Source: JANLWK01 sp031364505 (GTDB taxonomy: Bacteria; Eisenbacteria; RBG-16-71-46). From it: 5,150 nt of DNA. Location of the stretch: positions 1 through 5,150 of the forward strand of contig JANLWK010000465.1 of the NCBI GenBank assembly GCA_031364505.1, given 5' to 3'. The notes under the pieces are model-generated. The model saw only the letters and a list, made by a program, of their open reading frames with translations, made no database searches and was not told the origin of the DNA. Each line of letters starts with the position of its first letter. Position 1 is the stretch's first letter. The translations under genes and the position numbers were made by a program. Below, piece after piece: positions 1-5,150 of the stretch.

Positions 1-588
1 GTCGCGGACGCGTTCGCGGACGGGCCCGTGGCACTCGTCGGGCATTCGCTCGGTGGCGCCCTCGCCCAGCAGTGGACGCTCGAGCATCCCGAGCGGGTCC
101 GGGCGCTCGTGTTGTCGAGCACGTTCTCGCGCATCACGAACCCGGCGGGCAATCTGTACGCGCGCTTCATCGAGCAGCCGGTCGTGCTCGCGAGCCAGCG
201 CCTGTTGCCGCGGCGCTTGGGGCTCCGCTTCGCCCGGCTGCTGTCGCGCCACGGCCGCTGGGTCTACGACGCGCGCTGCGACGACTCGGTGCTCGAGCTC
301 GTGCGGTTCGCCATGCGCGACACCCGCGGCGCCACCGCGCGGGCGCTCGTGCGGCTGGCATTCGCACACGACACGCGGGCCAGCGTCGCCCGCATCGCCT
401 GCCCGACGCTCGTCGTCGTCGGCGAGCGCGAGAGCGCTTTCTCACGCCCCGCGTCCGAATCGCTCGCCCAAGCAATCCCCGGCGCCACCCTGACCGTCCT
501 CCCCGGCGTGAGTCACCTGCACCCACTATCCGCCCCCGAAGAGTTCGCCACCCGCGTCACCGACTGGCTAACAGCGCACATCAGCTGA
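1..588 (+). CDS. Alpha/beta hydrolase (alpha/beta fold, Hydrolase_1-like), 5'-truncated by the window edge
   Basis: This is the C-terminal 195 residues of an alpha/beta-hydrolase. The frame is open from base 1 and ends at TGA 586-588; the true start lies outside the window. What is seen: the nucleophile elbow GHSLGG with Ser16 (visible numbering) after strand VALVG; a helical lid at about residues 41-125; the strand PTLVVVGERE, where the catalytic acid is expected; and GVSHLHPLSAPEEF with the probable catalytic His172. Family members are usually 250-290 residues, so roughly 60-90 residues, including the oxyanion-hole HG segment, are missing only because of the window edge. Oddity: the usual Asp in the G-x-x-D position is Glu144 (GERES). 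No signal peptide can be judged, and the visible part looks cytosolic. The fold fits esterases, lactonases, C-C hydrolases and haloperoxidase-like enzymes, so the substrate cannot be assigned. The next gene is 277 bp away behind its own promoter candidate, so the two are probably not an operon. Fold certain, function open. Confidence 0.9.
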   Translation, partial: VADAFADGPVALVGHSLGGALAQQWTLEHPERVRALVLSSTFSRITNPAGNLYARFIEQPVVLASQRLLPRRLGLRFARLLSRHGRWVYDARCDDSVLELVRFAMRDTRGATARALVRLAFAHDTRASVARIACPTLVVVGERESAFSRPASESLAQAIPGATLTVLPGVSHLHPLSAPEEFATRVTDWLTAHIS

Positions 589-611
589 CCGCGATCACAC
601 CGAGGCGTGCA

Positions 612-698
612 GGTGGGCGGGCATGTCGTCCGCCGGCGGAGCGAAGTAGCCTCCTCTGCGATCGAAAGCGGAGCGGGCGGACGACGTGCCCGCCCGCC
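612..698. repeat. Long inverted repeat (23-bp stem, 41-nt loop) downstream of the hydrolase
   Basis: Bases 612-634 pair with 676-698 over 23 consecutive positions, with only two G-T wobbles (614/696 and 624/686). The arm core is GGGCGGGCA(T/C)GTCGTCCGCC read toward the loop. The loop is 635-675. It lies 24 bp after the hydrolase stop and could act as a transcript-end structure. No T-tract follows the right arm, so it is not a classical intrinsic terminator. The right arm overlaps the first unit of the 53-bp tandem array, which shares the CGTGCCCGCCCGCC block. The pairing is directly visible; its role as terminator, RNA protector or palindromic mobile repeat is inference. Confidence 0.75.
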
Positions 699-835
699 GC
701 GTGGTGCGTAGGCTGCGAGGCGCACAGCCGCGTGGCGCGTGCCCGCCCGCCGCGTGGTGCGTAGGCTGCGAGGCGCACAGCCGCGTGGCGCGTGCCCGCC
801 CGCCGCGTGGCACGTGGCGCCCGCCCGCCGCGTGG
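685..835. repeat. Tandem repeat array, 53-bp period, last copy internally shortened
   Basis: The 17-mer GCCCGCCCGCCGCGTGG occurs four times, at 688-704, 741-757, 794-810 and 819-835. Spacings are 53, 53 and 25 bp. The two full units (starting 685 and 738) look identical across 53 bp, including the internal GTGCG...CGCAC and GGCTG...CAGCC complementary segments that could form a small hairpin in each unit. The third unit keeps the 17-mer and then has only 8 bp before the fourth 17-mer, as if 28 bp had been lost. There are no distinct spacers, so this is not CRISPR. The array ends 30 bp before the transporter ATG and so reaches its probable -35 region. Confidence 0.85.
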
Positions 836-851
836 AGCCGTCGACGGCTGT

Positions 852-860
852 GCTAGCGTG
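852..860 (+). promoter_or_regulatory. Probable extended -10 promoter element of the MFS gene (leaderless transcript)
   Basis: TGCTAGCGT at 851-859 fits an extended -10 (TG-n-TAnnnT, hexamer TAGCGT at 854-859). A start about 7 bp downstream would fall on the A of the ATG at 866. No purine-rich Shine-Dalgarno site precedes that ATG, which agrees with a leaderless mRNA. No good -35 match is seen at the right distance (831-836 is CGTGGA). The same 9-mer, GCTAGCGTG, recurs at 2240-2248 in the next intergenic region, which supports a promoter role. Inferred from sequence only. Confidence 0.45.
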
Positions 861-865
861 CAAGA

Positions 866-2194
866 ATGCCTTCGTTGCGCTGGGGCGACGTCGTCGACCA
901 ACGTTTCCCCGCTCTGCGCCACCGCAATTTCCGCCTCTACTGGACCTGCCAGCTCACGTCGCTCGTCGGCACGTGGATGCAGAGCGTCGCCCAGAGCTGG
1001 CTGCTGCACCGGCTGGACCCGGCCCCGCTGGCGCTCGGCCTGCTCACGTTCCTGCAGTTCCTGCCCGTGCTGCTGTTCTCGCTGTTCGCCGGGGTCATCG
1101 CCGATCGCTTCGACAAGCGCCGGCTGCTTCAGGTCACGCAGACCGTGGCGCTGATCCAGGCCGTCGTCATGGCGGTGCTCGTCACCTCCGGCGTCATCCG
1201 GCCGTGGATGGTGTACGTGCTCGCCGTCGTCTACGGCATGTTCAACGCGTTCGACCTGCCGCTCCGCCAGTCGCTGCTCGTCGAGCTGGTGGGCAAGGAG
1301 GATCTGTCGAACGCCATCGCGCTCAACTCGGCGGCGTTCAACTCGGCGCGCATCGTGGGGCCGGCGGTCGCGGGGCTGCTCGTCGCCGTGCTGCCGGGGC
1401 TCATCACGCGGGCCGGGATCCGCGGCTGGTTCCACACGCCGCTCGTCGGCGAGGCCGGCTGCTTCTGGCTCAACGCCGTGTCGTACCTCGCCATGCTGTG
1501 GGGGCTGTCGCGCATGGACCGCGTCGCCGCCCGCCCGCCGTCCGGCGAGAGCGCGCTCGACACGCTGCGCCAGGGCGTGCGCTACGCGTGGAGCACGCGG
1601 CCGATTCGCAATCTCCTCATCCTGCTCTCGTTCGCCGCGGCGCTCGGGTTCCAGTACATGACGCTGCTGCCCGTCTACGCGCGCGAGATCCTCGGTTCGA
1701 ACGCCGGTGCCTACGGCGCGCTCGTGTCGGCGTTCGGCATCGGGTCGCTCGCGGCGGCGGCATTGCTCACGCGCAAGCAGGATCGCTGGGACCTGCGCCG
1801 CAACCTGCTCGCGGGACTCTTCAGCGCCGGCGCCGGTCTCGCCGGATTCGCGTGGTCGCGGTCGCTGCCGCTGTCGCTGGCACTCGGCTTCTGCGTCGGC
1901 TTCGGGCTCATCCTCTACGTCGCGAGCACGAACACGCTGATCCAGCTCACCACCGACGACCGCTTCCGCGGCCGCGTGATGAGTCTCTACACGTTTTGCT
2001 TCGTCGGCATGGCGCCGATCGGCGCCCTCATCGCCGGCAACCTCGCCCAGCACTGGGGTGCACCGGTCGCGACCACGTTCAGCTCGGGCATCCTGCTGCT
2101 GAGCGCGCTGTGGGTGGCGTTCCGGCTGCGCGTGCTCGCCGCGCGTGAATCGGCGCGCTGCCCCGAGGTGCCCGCCGAGACGCCGCAACCCTGA
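866..2194 (+). CDS. MFS transporter, MFS_3 / EntS-like (DHA3) exporter
   Basis: A complete 442-residue inner-membrane permease of the major facilitator superfamily. It most resembles the MFS_3 (PF05977, enterobactin-exporter EntS-like) group, which expels small molecules by proton antiport. Visible features: the N-terminal LRHRNFRLYW...GTWMQ block (residues 17-39); hydrophobic helices from about residue 25 on; the loop 2-3 motif A variant GVIADRFDKRR (76-86); the group-typical FDLPLRQSLLVELV (129-142); ALNSAAFNSARIVGPA (152-167); a central linker at about 218-240; and TDDRFRGRVMSLYTF (363-377) in the C-terminal half. Helices alternate through to about residue 425, with a short polar tail. The start is fixed: TAG at 854-856 is an in-frame stop, ATG 866 is the first start after it, and the next Met is residue 38 inside the first conserved block. 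There is no Shine-Dalgarno site, so translation is probably leaderless. Oddity: an extra loop at about residues 176-197 between helices 5 and 6. The substrate is unknown and the neighbours give no clue. Confidence 0.93.
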   Translation: MPSLRWGDVVDQRFPALRHRNFRLYWTCQLTSLVGTWMQSVAQSWLLHRLDPAPLALGLLTFLQFLPVLLFSLFAGVIADRFDKRRLLQVTQTVALIQAVVMAVLVTSGVIRPWMVYVLAVVYGMFNAFDLPLRQSLLVELVGKEDLSNAIALNSAAFNSARIVGPAVAGLLVAVLPGLITRAGIRGWFHTPLVGEAGCFWLNAVSYLAMLWGLSRMDRVAARPPSGESALDTLRQGVRYAWSTRPIRNLLILLSFAAALGFQYMTLLPVYAREILGSNAGAYGALVSAFGIGSLAAAALLTRKQDRWDLRRNLLAGLFSAGAGLAGFAWSRSLPLSLALGFCVGFGLILYVASTNTLIQLTTDDRFRGRVMSLYTFCFVGMAPIGALIAGNLAQHWGAPVATTFSSGILLLSALWVAFRLRVLAARESARCPEVPAETPQP

Positions 2195-2239
2195 TTCCGG
2201 CGCGCGACAATCGATTCGGAACCCGTTGCGCATGCGTTC

Positions 2240-2248
2240 GCTAGCGTG
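2240..2248 (+). promoter_or_regulatory. Second copy of the promoter-like 9-mer GCTAGCGTG
   Basis: It is identical to the 9-mer in front of the MFS gene (852-860), here with the hexamer TAGCGT at 2242-2247. By the same geometry transcription would begin near 2254, giving a leader of about 240-340 nt before the DUF11 gene. The preceding TG of the extended -10 is absent (TTCGC instead of TGTGC), and no -35 is seen at normal spacing. The palindrome CGCATGCG lies just upstream. The role is inferred from recurrence in two intergenic regions. Confidence 0.35.
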
Positions 2249-2280
2249 AGTTTCAGCGGCGCGTAACGAGGCCGATCGCG

Positions 2281-2353
2281 GCGCGTCGCGCGTCGCCCCG
2301 CGGCACGCGACCGTGCCGAATGCACGATCCGGGCATCCCGGCTAACGACGCGC
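2281..2353 (+). other. Possible structured RNA: two hairpins enclosed by an 8-bp helix
   Basis: GCGCGTCG (2281-2288, with a second copy at 2288-2295) is complementary to CGACGCGC (2346-2353). It encloses two perfect hairpins: CGGCAC/GTGCCG (2301-2306 / 2313-2318, 6-nt loop) and CCGGG/CCCGG (2329-2333 / 2337-2341, 3-nt loop CAT). Together they would make a three-way junction in the leader of the DUF11 gene. It matches no riboswitch class that I recognise. In DNA this GC-rich, chance pairing is common, so the complementarity is seen but the function is speculative. Confidence 0.25.
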
Positions 2354-2428
2354 GCCCCACGCGCCGATATTCGAAGGGAACCCTGCGTCCCCGTCACGAG
2401 GACGGCGTCGCCGGTCGCGCCCGCGTGC

Positions 2429-2458
2429 TTGACCGCGTGATCGAAACAGGGCGATGGT
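2429..2458 (+). promoter_or_regulatory. Alternative sigma70-like promoter for the DUF11 gene
   Basis: TTGACC (2429-2434) matches five of six positions of the -35 consensus. GATGGT (2453-2458), 18 bp further on, is a weak -10. A start near 2465 would leave about 30 nt before ATG 2497 or about 130 nt before GTG 2596. It competes with the 2240-2248 candidate, and only one of them may be real. Confidence 0.25.
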
Positions 2459-2595
2459 GAGCCCGGACTGTTCAGGGCTTGGTTGTGCATCCACGGATGG
2501 AGGCTCGCCTGAATTCCGCCGTCAGCCCGCCGGGCAACGCCGTCGCGTTCCCGCGGGGCACCGAACCCGCGATCCCACGGACGGGACTCCGTCGC

Positions 2596-2670
2596 GTGCC
2601 CGCCCTCGCTCGGCTCCGCCGCGCGGCGGGCGTGATCGCGCTCGCGCTGCTGCCCGCGTCCGCGCACGCG
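2596..2670 (+). other. Sec signal peptide coding segment
   Basis: It encodes residues 1-25 of the DUF11 protein: three Arg among residues 6-9, the hydrophobic stretch AGVIALALLPA, and a small-residue A-H-A cleavage site before QQ. This is the strongest argument for GTG 2596 as the start, because the n-region then has normal length. It also shows that the product is exported across the inner membrane. Confidence 0.8.
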
Positions 2671-5150
2671 CAGCAGTGCGCGCTCCCGGGCAACGACGGC
2701 CCCGGTGGCACGCTGACCGGCGTCATCAACACGTATTACCCCGCGACCGCCAACGCGAACGCCGGCGTGACGTCGATCCAGGTCGGCACCTCGAGCGGTG
2801 CCGCGACTCCCATCGCCGCCGGCGATCTCCTGCTCATCATCCAGATGCAGGATGCCCAGATCAACACGGGCAACAACGGCGCGTACGGCGACGGCGTCAA
2901 CGGCGACCCCGGCTCCGGTCTCACCAACATCAACAGCTCGGGTCTCTACGAATTCGTGCGCGCGACCGGTCCGGTGTCCGGCGGCTCGGTTCCCATCTTC
3001 GGCGAGGGCGGCAGCAACGGTCTCGTGAACGCGTACCACAACGGCAATCCGTCGGGCTCGCAGGGACACCGGCGCTTCCAGGTCATCCGCGTGCCGCAGT
3101 ATTCGAGCGCCACCGTCGGTACGGGGCTCACCGCGCTCGCGTGGACCGGCACCGTCGGCGGCGTGCTCGTGTTCGACGTGGCCGGCGTGCTCGACTTCAA
3201 CGGGCAGACGATCGACGTCAGTGGTGCCGGATTCCGTGCCGGCGGCGGCCGGCAGCTCGCGGGCGAGAACGGCGGGAACACGGACGACTACCGCGACGAC
3301 GCGACGAGGGACTACCACGGCTCGAAGGGCGAGGGCGTCGTCGGCGCGCCGCGCTTTCCGCTGACGCAGGCGACGCTGACCGTCACCGACATCGGCGTCG
3401 AGGGCCTGCCGAACGGCAGCGCGGGCCGCGGCGCCCCCGGCAACGCCGGCGGCGGCGGCAACGACGGCAACCCCGACGTGAACGACCAGAACTCGGGCGG
3501 CGGCGGCGGCGGCAACGGCGGCACGGGCGGCCTGGGCGGCAACACGTGGAGCTCGAACCTCGCGCGCGGCGGCTTCGGCGGCGTGGCGGTGGCGGTGACG
3601 ACGAGCCGCATCGTGCTCGGCGGCGGCGGCGGCGCGGGATCGCGCAACAACTCCACCGGCGTACAGTCGAGCGGTGGCGCGGGCGGCGGCATGGTGATCA
3701 TCCGCACCGGCTCGGCCACGGGCTCGGGCACGGTCACGGCGGACGGCGTCATGGGCCAGGAACCCGCGAACGACGGCGGCGGCGGCGGCGGCGGTGGTGG
3801 CACCGTGATGATCTACTCCGCGGGTGGTGGCCTCGGGAGCCTCAACGTGAACGCGCGGGGCGCCGCGGGCACGAACACCGACATGGTCGCCGGCTCGAAC
3901 CACGGCCCCGGCGGCGGTGGCGGCGGCGGCTACGTGCTGATGTCGAGTGCCGCTTCGGTCAGCGTGGCGAGCGGTTCGGCGGGCTCCACCGTCACGGTGG
4001 GCAATCACTACGGCGCCACCGACGGCACCGGGGGGCTCAGCACGTCATCGCTCACCGCGAGCCAGATCATCGGTATCGACCCCAGTGCGTCGTGCGTGCC
4101 CTCGCTCACGGTCGTGAAGACGACGAGCACGCCGACGGTCACGAGCGGACCGTCGGGCACGACGGCGACCTACACGATCACGGTCACGAATGCCGCCGGC
4201 AGGACCGCGGCGTCCACGGTCACCGTCGTCGACACGCTGGCGTCGAAGTTCAGTTACGCCTCGACGGGCACGGTCACGCTCGGCGGCGGCGCCACGCGGC
4301 CATCGACGTCGAATCCCACCGTCGGCGACACGATCGCCACGTGGGGCACGTTCACGCTTCCGGCGGGCGGGTCCGTGGCGATCACGTTCACGGTCAACGT
4401 GTCGTCGCTGGCGCCGTCCGGCACCTACCAGAATCCCGCGACCGCGCGCTATCTCGATCCGGGCCGTACGGTCGTCAACGGAACGACGACCTCGACGTAC
4501 AACTACGCCGGCTCGGCGGGCGAGAACGTCACCGTCAATGTCTCCGACCCGTCGATGGACAAGCGGCACACGACCGGGTTCACGATCGGCACGAACGGGA
4601 CCTACACGATCGTCGTTCGCAACCTTGGCAACCTCGCGACGTCGGGTACGCTGACGGTGCGCGACACGCTGCCCTCGGGCCTCGGCTTCGTCAGCGGCGC
4701 GGGCACGGGCTGGACGGTCAACTTCGCGTCGGGAATCGTGACCGCGACGTACGCGGCCGCGGTGCCGGCCGGCGACAGCGCGAAGTTCACGATCACCGTC
4801 AGCGTGGCCGCCGGCGCCGCCCCCTCGGTGACGAACGCCGCGACGGTGAGCGGCGGCGGCCAGGGCAACACGGCGAACGACCGCGATACCGATCCCACCG
4901 CCGTCAGCGGCGTGCCGGATCTCACGCTCGACAAGCGTCACACAAGCGCGTTCACCGTCGGCCAGAACGCGACCTATACGCTCGTCGCGCGCAACATCGG
5001 CACGGCCTCCACGGGCGCCGTGACGGTGCTCGACACGCTCCCGGCAGGGCTCTCGTACGTGAGCGGGTCGGGCGGCGGGTGGAGCTTCAGCCAGAGCGGC
5101 CAGATCATCACCGCGACGCACGCGGCGGCGGTCGTGGCGGGCGACAGCTC
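2596..5150 (+). CDS. Large secreted glycine-rich protein with DUF11 repeats, 3' end beyond the window
   Basis: 851 residues are visible, open to the last base with no stop. From GTG 2596 the protein begins with a textbook Sec signal peptide: basic MPALARLRR, hydrophobic core, and cleavage probably after SAHA (residue 25), giving mature QQC. There is no lipobox. Residues ~26-270 form a beta-rich, Asn/Gly-rich module; ~271-446 is a Gly-rich region with runs of 5-9 Gly; and from residue 503 DUF11 (PF01345) units follow, with signatures YTITVTN, VVDTL, DTLPSGLGFVSG and DTLPAGLSYVSG. Only two Cys are visible, C28 and C500, bracketing the whole N-terminal module. DUF11 proteins are typically exported surface or matrix proteins built of Ig-like beta domains; an adhesive or structural role is inference. 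No catalytic motif and no anchoring signal is visible, and the C-terminus is missing. Start choice: in-frame TGA 2458-2460 limits it; ATG 2497 is the alternative and adds 33 residues before the basic region. A weak GGGA (2583-2586) precedes the GTG. Frame certain, start uncertain. Confidence 0.88.
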   Translation, partial: MPALARLRRAAGVIALALLPASAHAQQCALPGNDGPGGTLTGVINTYYPATANANAGVTSIQVGTSSGAATPIAAGDLLLIIQMQDAQINTGNNGAYGDGVNGDPGSGLTNINSSGLYEFVRATGPVSGGSVPIFGEGGSNGLVNAYHNGNPSGSQGHRRFQVIRVPQYSSATVGTGLTALAWTGTVGGVLVFDVAGVLDFNGQTIDVSGAGFRAGGGRQLAGENGGNTDDYRDDATRDYHGSKGEGVVGAPRFPLTQATLTVTDIGVEGLPNGSAGRGAPGNAGGGGNDGNPDVNDQNSGGGGGGNGGTGGLGGNTWSSNLARGGFGGVAVAVTTSRIVLGGGGGAGSRNNSTGVQSSGGAGGGMVIIRTGSATGSGTVTADGVMGQEPANDGGGGGGGGGTVMIYSAGGGLGSLNVNARGAAGTNTDMVAGSNHGPGGGGGGGYVLMSSAASVSVASGSAGSTVTVGNHYGATDGTGGLSTSSLTASQIIGIDPSASCVPSLTVVKTTSTPTVTSGPSGTTATYTITVTNAAGRTAASTVTVVDTLASKFSYASTGTVTLGGGATRPSTSNPTVGDTIATWGTFTLPAGGSVAITFTVNVSSLAPSGTYQNPATARYLDPGRTVVNGTTTSTYNYAGSAGENVTVNVSDPSMDKRHTTGFTIGTNGTYTIVVRNLGNLATSGTLTVRDTLPSGLGFVSGAGTGWTVNFASGIVTATYAAAVPAGDSAKFTITVSVAAGAAPSVTNAATVSGGGQGNTANDRDTDPTAVSGVPDLTLDKRHTSAFTVGQNATYTLVARNIGTASTGAVTVLDTLPAGLSYVSGSGGGWSFSQSGQIITATHAAAVVAGDS
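3406..3930 (+). repeat. Glycine-rich region with (GGC)n tracts
   Basis: This covers residues ~271-445 of the DUF11 protein. Poly-Gly runs lie at 3496-3513 (six pure GGC codons), 3619-3633 (five pure GGC), 3775-3801 (nine Gly, two of them GGT) and 3910-3930 (seven Gly, one GGT). They are separated by short beta-strand-like segments such as VAVAVTTSRIVL, GGMVIIRTG, GTVMIYSAG and GYVLMSS. The alternation of Gly loops with hydrophobic strands suggests a stacked beta structure rather than disorder; that is inference. Confidence 0.75.
4102..4545 (+). other. DUF11 unit 1 (divergent)
   Basis: This is the first DUF11-like Ig-fold unit, residues ~503-650, directly after C500. Signature pieces are LTVVKTTSTPTV, TATYTITVTNAAG, TVTVVDTLASKFSYAS, an ATWGTFTLPAGGSVAITFTV segment and YQNPATARY. 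It is about 20 residues longer than the next two units and is clearly diverged from them, so it is an older or specialised unit, not a recent duplicate. Confidence 0.75.
4546..5150 (+). repeat. DUF11 units 2 and 3 (124-residue period), unit 3 cut by the window
   Basis: The DKRHT motif opens each unit and recurs at 4558 and 4930, exactly 372 bp (124 codons) apart. Paired blocks are FTIGTNGTYTIVVRN with FTVGQNATYTLVARN, VRDTLPSGLGFVSG with VLDTLPAGLSYVSG, and VTATYAAAVPAGDS with ITATHAAAVVAGDS. Similarity is strong in protein but scattered in DNA, so the duplication is not recent. Unit 2 ends in an Asp/Asn-rich linker (NTANDRDTDPTA) that could bind calcium; that is a guess. Further units may follow downstream. 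Confidence 0.85.

Larger units (their letters stand above)
2195..2595 (+). other. Intergenic region / probable 5' leader of the DUF11 gene
   Basis: This 401-bp gap has no convincing gene. In order it contains: a palindrome CGCATGCG (2229-2236); a promoter-like 9-mer (2240-2248); a group of hairpins closed by an 8-bp helix (2281-2353); a hairpin with arms 2386-2393 and 2397-2404 broken by one mismatch; a TTGACC box (2429-2434); a weaker hairpin 2445-2472 (AACAG with CTGTT); and a short stem GACGG/CCGTC (2580-2584 / 2589-2593) directly before the chosen GTG. A 46-codon open frame (2320-2460) is present but is Arg-rich and unconvincing. If the protein starts at ATG 2497 instead, the last 99 bp are coding. 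Confidence 0.6.

Noticed and set aside
676..704. Classical Rho-independent terminator for the hydrolase
   Set aside because: The long hairpin is present but is followed by GC-rich repeat sequence, not a T-tract, and its 41-nt loop is too long for a typical intrinsic terminator.
685..835. CRISPR-like array
   Set aside because: The full units repeat over their entire 53 bp with no variable spacers, and no cas gene is near. It is a tandem repeat.
2195..2221. Terminator after the MFS gene (TTCCG ... CGGAA)
   Set aside because: Only a 5-bp stem around a 17-nt loop, with no T-tract. Not distinguishable from chance.
581..2233. Minus-strand open frame of about 550 codons opposite the MFS gene and the repeat array
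   Set aside because: Composition is dominated by Arg, Glu, Asp and His without any fold signature. It runs straight through the tandem repeats and mirrors the codon pattern of the + strand gene. A GC-driven shadow.
2320..2480. Cyclic-di-GMP (GEMM-type) riboswitch before the surface-protein gene
   Set aside because: I looked because such genes are often c-di-GMP controlled, but the conserved GEMM core blocks are absent.
2454..2760. Overlapping + strand frame starting with ATG 2454
   Set aside because: It remains open but gives an Arg/Pro-rich product in the wrong frame relative to the signal peptide and DUF11 domains.
1987..4008. Minus-strand open frame of about 670 codons opposite the DUF11 gene
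   Set aside because: Arg/Ala-rich low-complexity sequence, while the + strand in the same region has a signal peptide and recognisable domains.
4045..5121. Minus-strand open frame of about 360 codons opposite the DUF11 repeats
   Set aside because: Arg/Asp-rich shadow of the DUF11 repeats, with no motif.

Overview
The window is uniformly GC-rich chromosomal-type bacterial DNA, with strong G/C preference at third codon positions. It holds three protein genes on the + strand: a partial alpha/beta hydrolase at the left edge (1-588), a complete MFS_3-type drug/siderophore-type exporter (866-2194), and the first ~850 residues of a large secreted glycine-rich protein with DUF11 repeats that runs off the right edge (2596-5150+). 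No rRNA, tRNA, transposase, integrase or CRISPR array was seen. The gene mix and GC-rich style resemble soil Acidobacteriota (Vicinamibacteria-like) or Gemmatimonadota; this is an inference from general resemblance and no marker gene proves it.

Layout. 1-588: C-terminal two-thirds of an alpha/beta hydrolase. 589-865: intergenic stretch with a 23-bp imperfect inverted repeat (612-634 / 676-698). Its right arm runs directly into a tandem array with a 53-bp period (685-835). The array ends just before a likely extended -10 box, TGCTAGCGT, which sits so close to the transporter ATG (866) that the mRNA is probably leaderless. 866-2194: the MFS exporter. 2195-2595: a 401-bp gap with a second copy of the same promoter 9-mer (GCTAGCGTG, 2240-2248), several perfect small hairpins closed by an 8-bp helix, and a TTGACC-type -35 box. 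2596-5150: the surface/secreted protein, made of a signal peptide, an N-terminal beta-rich module, a long Gly-rich region with (GGC)n tracts, and then at least three DUF11 units.

The three genes do not form an obvious pathway. The gaps between them (277 and 401 bp) and the separate promoter candidates suggest three independent transcription units. The most unusual parts are the palindrome plus 53-bp array between genes 1 and 2, and the possibly structured leader before the DUF11 gene. The long minus-strand open frames across the window look like GC-driven shadows of the + strand genes and are not annotated.
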